Origin: Mailhella sp.
Lineage (GTDB): Bacteria; Desulfobacterota; Desulfovibrionia; Desulfovibrionales; Desulfovibrionaceae
Assembly (NCBI GenBank): GCA_017940105.1
Contig: JAGAZG010000201.1
Coordinates: forward strand, 1 to 14,709
Direction of reading: 5' to 3'
Length of the DNA stretch: 14,709 nt
Positions within the stretch are counted from its first letter, which is position 1; every line of letters starts with the position of its first letter. The notes beneath the pieces are model-generated. The model was not told the DNA's origin, did not search any database, and saw only the letters and a list, made by a program, of their open reading frames with translations. A program made the translations under genes and the position numbers. Shown here piece by piece: positions 13,994 to 14,709 of this stretch.

Positions 13994-14491
13994 TCATTTG
14001 CTCATCCCAAATTCGCGCAACAAAGAAAGCATGCCCTCAATGGCTGCGCAAGCGGCCTGCCGTCGAACATCCCTGCGGCTGCCGGAAAAATGCCATACTT
14101 TGGCACGGCTTTCCCCATGCAGCGCCCAGCCCAACCATACGGTCCCCACAGGTTTTTCCGGAGTGCCCCCGCCTGGTCCTGCCACCCCGCTGACCGACAT
14201 GGCAGCATCCGCACCTGTGGCCTTACATGCCCCAAGAGCCATTTGCCGGACGACAGCTTCGCTTACGGCGCCGTCTTTCTCCAGGTCTTCCTTCCGAACG
14301 CTCAGCAAATCTTCTTTCACGCTGTTGGCATATGAGATCACGCCCCCTGCGTACCATTCTGAAGAGCCAGGCAACTCCGTCAGAAAAGAGCCAATCAGGC
14401 CCCCCGTGCAGGATTCTGCAGTAGCGCAGCGCAGCCCACTGCCAAGCAGGACTTGAGCAAGTGCGGCAACAAGCCGTTTAGAGTCAGTCAT
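13994..14491 (-). CDS. pncC: Nicotinamide-nucleotide amidohydrolase (PncC / CinA C-terminal domain)
   Basis: PncC deamidates nicotinamide mononucleotide to nicotinate mononucleotide in NAD recycling. The 165 residues are the stand-alone CinA C-terminal domain: TAESCTGGLIGSFLTELPG, then GGVISYANSVKEDLL, VSGVAGPGGGTPEKPVGTVW and a C-terminal helix. The Ser in AESCTGG and the GxAGPxGG loop are intact. Length (about 160) is normal for the single-domain form; the N-terminal CinA domain is absent. I chose ATG 14489-14491, with GGGAG seven bases upstream; an earlier in-frame start adds 19 residues that merely read through the upstream gene end. It overlaps the glucokinase-type gene by four bases. 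It converges with rqcH, with only 11 bases between stops and no terminator seen. Confidence 0.9.
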   Translation of the reverse strand: MTDSKRLVAALAQVLLGSGLRCATAESCTGGLIGSFLTELPGSSEWYAGGVISYANSVKEDLLSVRKEDLEKDGAVSEAVVRQMALGACKATGADAAMSVSGVAGPGGGTPEKPVGTVWLGWALHGESRAKVWHFSGSRRDVRRQAACAAIEGMLSLLREFGMSK

Positions 14492-14709
14492 GAGGTCTCC
14501 CTGCGGGCATGTTTGTTCAGCAGGGCAGCTGCGAAAGCAGCTCCCCAAAGCCCGCTCTGCATATTTGTGTTCAAAGCCACAGGCATCTTTTCCAGTATTC
14601 CGCCAGAGATTCCGTTCGGTTTCAGGAATTCATGCAGAAATTCCGGATGGAGGGCAAGACAGGGAGTCCTTCCCAAAACACCTCCAGTCAGTACAATGGC
14701 GCAAGGCAG
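14488..14709 (-). CDS. Glucokinase-type sugar kinase, C-terminal part (cut by window edge)
   Basis: The frame is open to the window edge and carries the C-terminal pattern of Glk-family glucokinases, which phosphorylate glucose at C6. AIVLTGGVLGRTP is the family GG motif region, then EFLHEFLKPNGI, LEKMPVALNTN and SGLWGAAFAA, the usual closing helix. The first roughly 245 residues, with the ATP and glucose sites, lie outside the window. The stop overlaps the pncC start by four bases, so the two are coupled. The last residues (KHARRETS) are a short basic tail. A ROK-family kinase is the alternative. Confidence 0.78.
   Translation of the reverse strand: MPCAIVLTGGVLGRTPCLALHPEFLHEFLKPNGISGGILEKMPVALNTNMQSGLWGAAFAAALLNKHARRETS

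Overview
The window looks like chromosomal DNA of a sulfate/sulfite-reducing, Desulfovibrio-like bacterium (Desulfovibrionaceae). This is an inference from the gene set: a stand-alone tandem ACT protein next to tatA, a DksA/TraR zinc-finger protein, an RqcH-like NFACT protein, a Tat-exported metallo-beta-lactamase-fold enzyme, and ExbB/ExbD/TonB. No rRNA, tRNA or CRISPR array was seen. Genes are tightly packed with many 4-base ATGA overlaps. The one long AT-rich gap (about 8231-8510) is the clearest regulatory region.

Left end (1-1378): the last codons and right end of an insertion sequence (probably IS1595-like) abut, and apparently interrupt, an otnK-type four-carbon sugar-acid kinase on the minus strand. 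Only about the first 89 native residues remain. A divergent gap with two inverted repeats separates it from an intact otnC (3-oxo-tetronate 4-phosphate decarboxylase). The tetronate pathway is therefore probably broken in this strain unless another kinase exists.

Centre (1398-8230, all minus strand): a long probable operon in transcription order. It encodes a GntR-type regulator, an 89-residue protein with a twin-arginine-like start, an 11-helix Trp-rich membrane protein, a Tat-exported MBL-fold hydrolase, a COG0523/CobW GTPase with an unusual ~275-residue N-terminal extension, ExbB, ExbD and TonB. This is the most interesting part: regulator, membrane protein, periplasmic metalloenzyme, metallochaperone-like GTPase and an outer-membrane energiser set together. 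A reasonable hypothesis is uptake and processing of a substrate or metal coupled to metal supply for the MBL enzyme. The substrate cannot be read from sequence.

Right of it (8231-9746): an AT-rich divergent promoter region carries three copies of a TTGGTnnAAT element, followed by a PAS-PAS-GAF-like sensory protein with no recognisable output domain. A rho-independent terminator next to its stop is oriented for the opposing tatA-ACT transcript.

Right end (9770-14709): tatA and a tandem ACT-domain gene form a minus-strand pair. Divergent from them is a plus-strand operon: unknown 257-residue protein, HAD phosphatase, DksA-like factor with a probable TTG start, and RqcH-like NFACT protein. Converging on it are pncC/cinA-C and the 3' end of a glucokinase-type sugar kinase gene, overlapping by 4 bases.
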